Origin: Deltaproteobacteria bacterium
Lineage (GTDB): Bacteria; Myxococcota_A; UBA796; UBA2385
Assembly (NCBI GenBank): GCA_016845285.1
Contig: JAERSX010000931.1
Span: 1 to 7,756 of the forward strand
Length of the DNA: 7,756 nt
Direction of reading: 5' to 3'
Below are positions 6,479 to 7,756 of the stretch, in pieces. Under the pieces are notes generated by a model, which saw only the letters and a program-made list of their open reading frames with translations, had not been told where the DNA came from and ran no database searches. A program made the translations under genes and the position numbers. Numbering within the stretch: position 1 is the stretch's first letter; every line of letters starts with the position of its first letter.

Positions 6479-6492
6479 CGTCAACGTTGACG
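6479..6492. repeat. Perfect 14-base palindrome at the rlmI stop codon
   Basis: CGTCAACGTTGACG is a perfect palindrome that covers the last codons and the TGA of rlmI. As RNA it would fold to only a 5-base stem and is followed by AATT rather than a T-run, so a terminator is unlikely. A binding site for a dimeric protein controlling the RNase transcript is possible; its 3' half also forms the TTGACG of the weak promoter-like pair. Confidence 0.4.
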
Positions 6493-7659
6493 GGATGATG
6501 GGGCCCGTCGGTGCAAGAGGCCGAATTTGAGGTAGTGCCCCTCCGGATGGCCCAGAGCCACGGGATGGTCGGGGGGATGCCGCGCCTCCCAGAGCCAGGC
6601 CCAGCGGCCGCAGTGTCGCAGGCCGTCCCCAACTGCCTGTCGCCAGGCCGCATGACTGAGCCGAGCGGTGCAGCTCGAGGTCGCCAGCAGCCCACCCGGC
6701 CGAACGTGGGCGCCGACACGTGCGGCGAGGTCTCGGTAGGCCTTGCGCGCCGCCCGGTCGGCCTTGCGGCCGTGTGTCAGAGATGGTGGGTCACAGATGA
6801 GCAGGTCGGCGGGTGTGTCGGCCGCCCAGGCGAAGGCGTCGGCCACCTCGAAGCCGTGAGCGTCGGGGTCCAAGCCGTTCAGGCGGAAGTTCTCGCGGGC
6901 GTCGTCCATGACCTCGGGCGCCAGATCGACGCTGATCACCCGTCGTGCCCCCGCAGCGGCCGCGTGCACGCTGAAGCCGCCCGTGTAGCTGAAGAGGTTG
7001 ACGACCTCGAGGTCTCTCGCGCGCGCCCCCAGAAAGATGCGGTGCTCTCGCTGGTCGAGGAAGAGGCCTGTCTTCTGGCCTGCGCCGGGGCGCACGAGGA
7101 AGCGCAAGCCAGCTTCCTGGATGACCAGCGTCTCCGGCGGCGGGGGGCCGGCCCACACCTCGAGCCCTCCCGCACCGTCGACCCGACGCACGCCGAGGCG
7201 TCGCACCACGTGGTCGACTCCCTCCAGAGCTTGCAGCGCGGCGGTGAGGCGGGCTCGGTGGGGCACCCAACAGGCGCCGTAGAGGCGCACCACGGGGAGT
7301 GGGCCATAGCGGTCGACCACAAGACCGGGCAGCCCGTCGCCTGCGCCGTTGACCAAGCGGAAGGCAGAGGTGTCGGGCCGCAACAGGCTCGCGCGCAGCT
7401 GGGCGGCGGCCGCGATGCGGGATGGGACGAGCCTACCGAGGGGCTCGGGGTGGCGACTCAGCACACGAACCCGGATGTCCCCCTCGTCGACGAGCCCGAA
7501 GCCCACGGGGCGATCGCGACCATCGAGGAGCTGGACCGGCGTTCCGGGGGCCGGGCAGGCCTCTGGCTCGGCGAGGCCGCTCTGGTAGACCCAGGGGTGG
7601 CCGCGGGCCACAGGGCCGACGGTGTCGCTGGTGAGCCGGAGGCGGGTCAGGCGGCCCAC
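6481..7659 (-). CDS. rlmI: RlmI-type 23S rRNA cytosine-C5 methyltransferase
   Basis: This SAM-dependent methyltransferase belongs to the family of E. coli RlmI, which makes m5C1962 in 23S rRNA. With the GTG start the product has 392 residues, close to the 396 of E. coli RlmI. A PUA RNA-binding domain occupies about 1-70 and includes RGHPWVYQSG (19-28). The family signature GQKTGLFLDQREHR (194-207) is followed by SAM motif I NLFSYTGGFS (221-230), an acidic residue at Asp245 (SVDLAP), DPPS (290-293), the candidate nucleophile Cys330 in TSSC, and the C-terminal signature HPEGHYLKF (371-379). The exact rRNA target is inferred from the family. I prefer GTG at 7659 over GTG at 7725 because the longer form would overlap the end of the upstream gene and its extra codons have poor third-position GC (15 of 22). 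No strong Shine-Dalgarno is visible, consistent with translation coupled to the overlapping upstream gene. Confidence 0.9.
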   Translation of the reverse strand: MGRLTRLRLTSDTVGPVARGHPWVYQSGLAEPEACPAPGTPVQLLDGRDRPVGFGLVDEGDIRVRVLSRHPEPLGRLVPSRIAAAAQLRASLLRPDTSAFRLVNGAGDGLPGLVVDRYGPLPVVRLYGACWVPHRARLTAALQALEGVDHVVRRLGVRRVDGAGGLEVWAGPPPPETLVIQEAGLRFLVRPGAGQKTGLFLDQREHRIFLGARARDLEVVNLFSYTGGFSVHAAAAGARRVISVDLAPEVMDDARENFRLNGLDPDAHGFEVADAFAWAADTPADLLICDPPSLTHGRKADRAARKAYRDLAARVGAHVRPGGLLATSSCTARLSHAAWRQAVGDGLRHCGRWAWLWEARHPPDHPVALGHPEGHYLKFGLLHRRAPSSRQR

Positions 7660-7756
7660 GGGGCCCGGGGTCCGACGCCGCGAGGACGCAGGGTGGTGAG
7701 GAAGGCGGCCAGCATGGTGTCCCACGTGGACTGGAGGCGGGGGAGCTGCTGCTGCG
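7647..7756 (-). CDS. C-terminal tail of an unknown gene (cut by the window edge)
   Basis: Thirty-five codons and a TGA at 7649-7647 run in from the right edge. The tail begins QQQLPRLQSTWDTMLAAFL and ends APWAA; the first half looks helical. I do not recognise it. The evidence for coding is codon use: 32 of 35 third positions are G or C, as in the clear genes here, while the competing frame (an N-terminal extension of rlmI) has 15 of 22. It overlaps the proposed rlmI start by 13 bases, which suggests an operon with coupled translation. The sample is short, so the call is tentative. Confidence 0.55.
   Translation of the reverse strand, partial: QQQLPRLQSTWDTMLAAFLTTLRPRGVGPRAPWAA

Larger units (their letters stand above)
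6196..6480 (-). other. Structured intergenic leader upstream of the RNase gene
   Basis: This 285-base gap lies between the rlmI stop and the RNase start. I see no convincing gene in it: the open frames that cross it are extensions of neighbours and lack family similarity. It holds three short hairpins (6407-6422, 6259-6274, 6230-6243) and the strong ribosome binding site at 6202-6209. A weak promoter-like pair on the minus strand is TTGACG (6484-6479) and GACAAG (6461-6456) with a 17-base spacer; the -10 matches the consensus at only three positions. If used, it would give a leader of about 250 bases. E. coli rne is known to be autoregulated through a long structured leader, so a similar arrangement is plausible but unproven. 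Confidence 0.5.

Noticed and set aside
6147..6719. Minus-strand open frame of 190 codons covering the rlmI-rng gap
   Set aside because: It overlaps rlmI and the RNase start in another frame and its product is a Pro/Arg/Ser-rich mix with no recognisable domain.

Overview
The window is GC-rich, with codon third positions that are almost all G or C. All supported genes lie on the minus strand, so transcription runs from the right edge to the left. GC richness, a lipoprotein with Ig-like repeats and a cysteine-peptidase-like domain, and a stand-alone RNase E/G with RecD2 together suggest a GC-rich Gram-negative bacterium, perhaps Myxococcota or a relative. That assignment is inference; no marker gene fixes it.

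In order of transcription: (1) 7756-7647 is the C-terminal tail of an unknown gene that runs off the right edge. (2) 7659-6481 is an RlmI-type 23S rRNA methyltransferase (PUA plus SAM domain) whose GTG start overlaps that tail by 13 bases. (3) 6480-6196 is a 285-base gap holding three short hairpins; one of them is complementary to the ribosome binding site of the next gene. (4) 6195-4675 is an RNase G/E-family endoribonuclease that starts at TTG behind a very strong Shine-Dalgarno. (5) 4678-2411 is a RecD2-type DNA helicase, joined to the RNase gene by an ATGA overlap. (6) 2364-1771 is a small secreted protein with a very basic tail. (7) 1640-351 is a lipoprotein with two Ig-like repeats and a C-terminal domain resembling NlpC/P60 or CHAP cysteine peptidases. 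(8) 272-1 is the N-terminal part of a single-pass membrane protein cut by the left edge.

The right half is housekeeping RNA and DNA metabolism (rRNA modification, RNA decay and processing, DNA repair helicase). The left half is a run of cell-envelope proteins that I cannot assign to a known pathway. No tRNA, rRNA, mobile element or CRISPR array was seen.

The least explained material is in the gaps between genes. There are two perfect 14-base palindromes (2376-2389 and 6479-6492), a composite of an inverted repeat and tandem direct repeats upstream of the lipoprotein gene (1673-1713), a hairpin overlapping the ribosome binding site of the left-edge gene (279-307), and the structured leader of the RNase gene. 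I see no clear new defence or mobile system. The candidates for something undescribed are the RNase leader and the lipoprotein.
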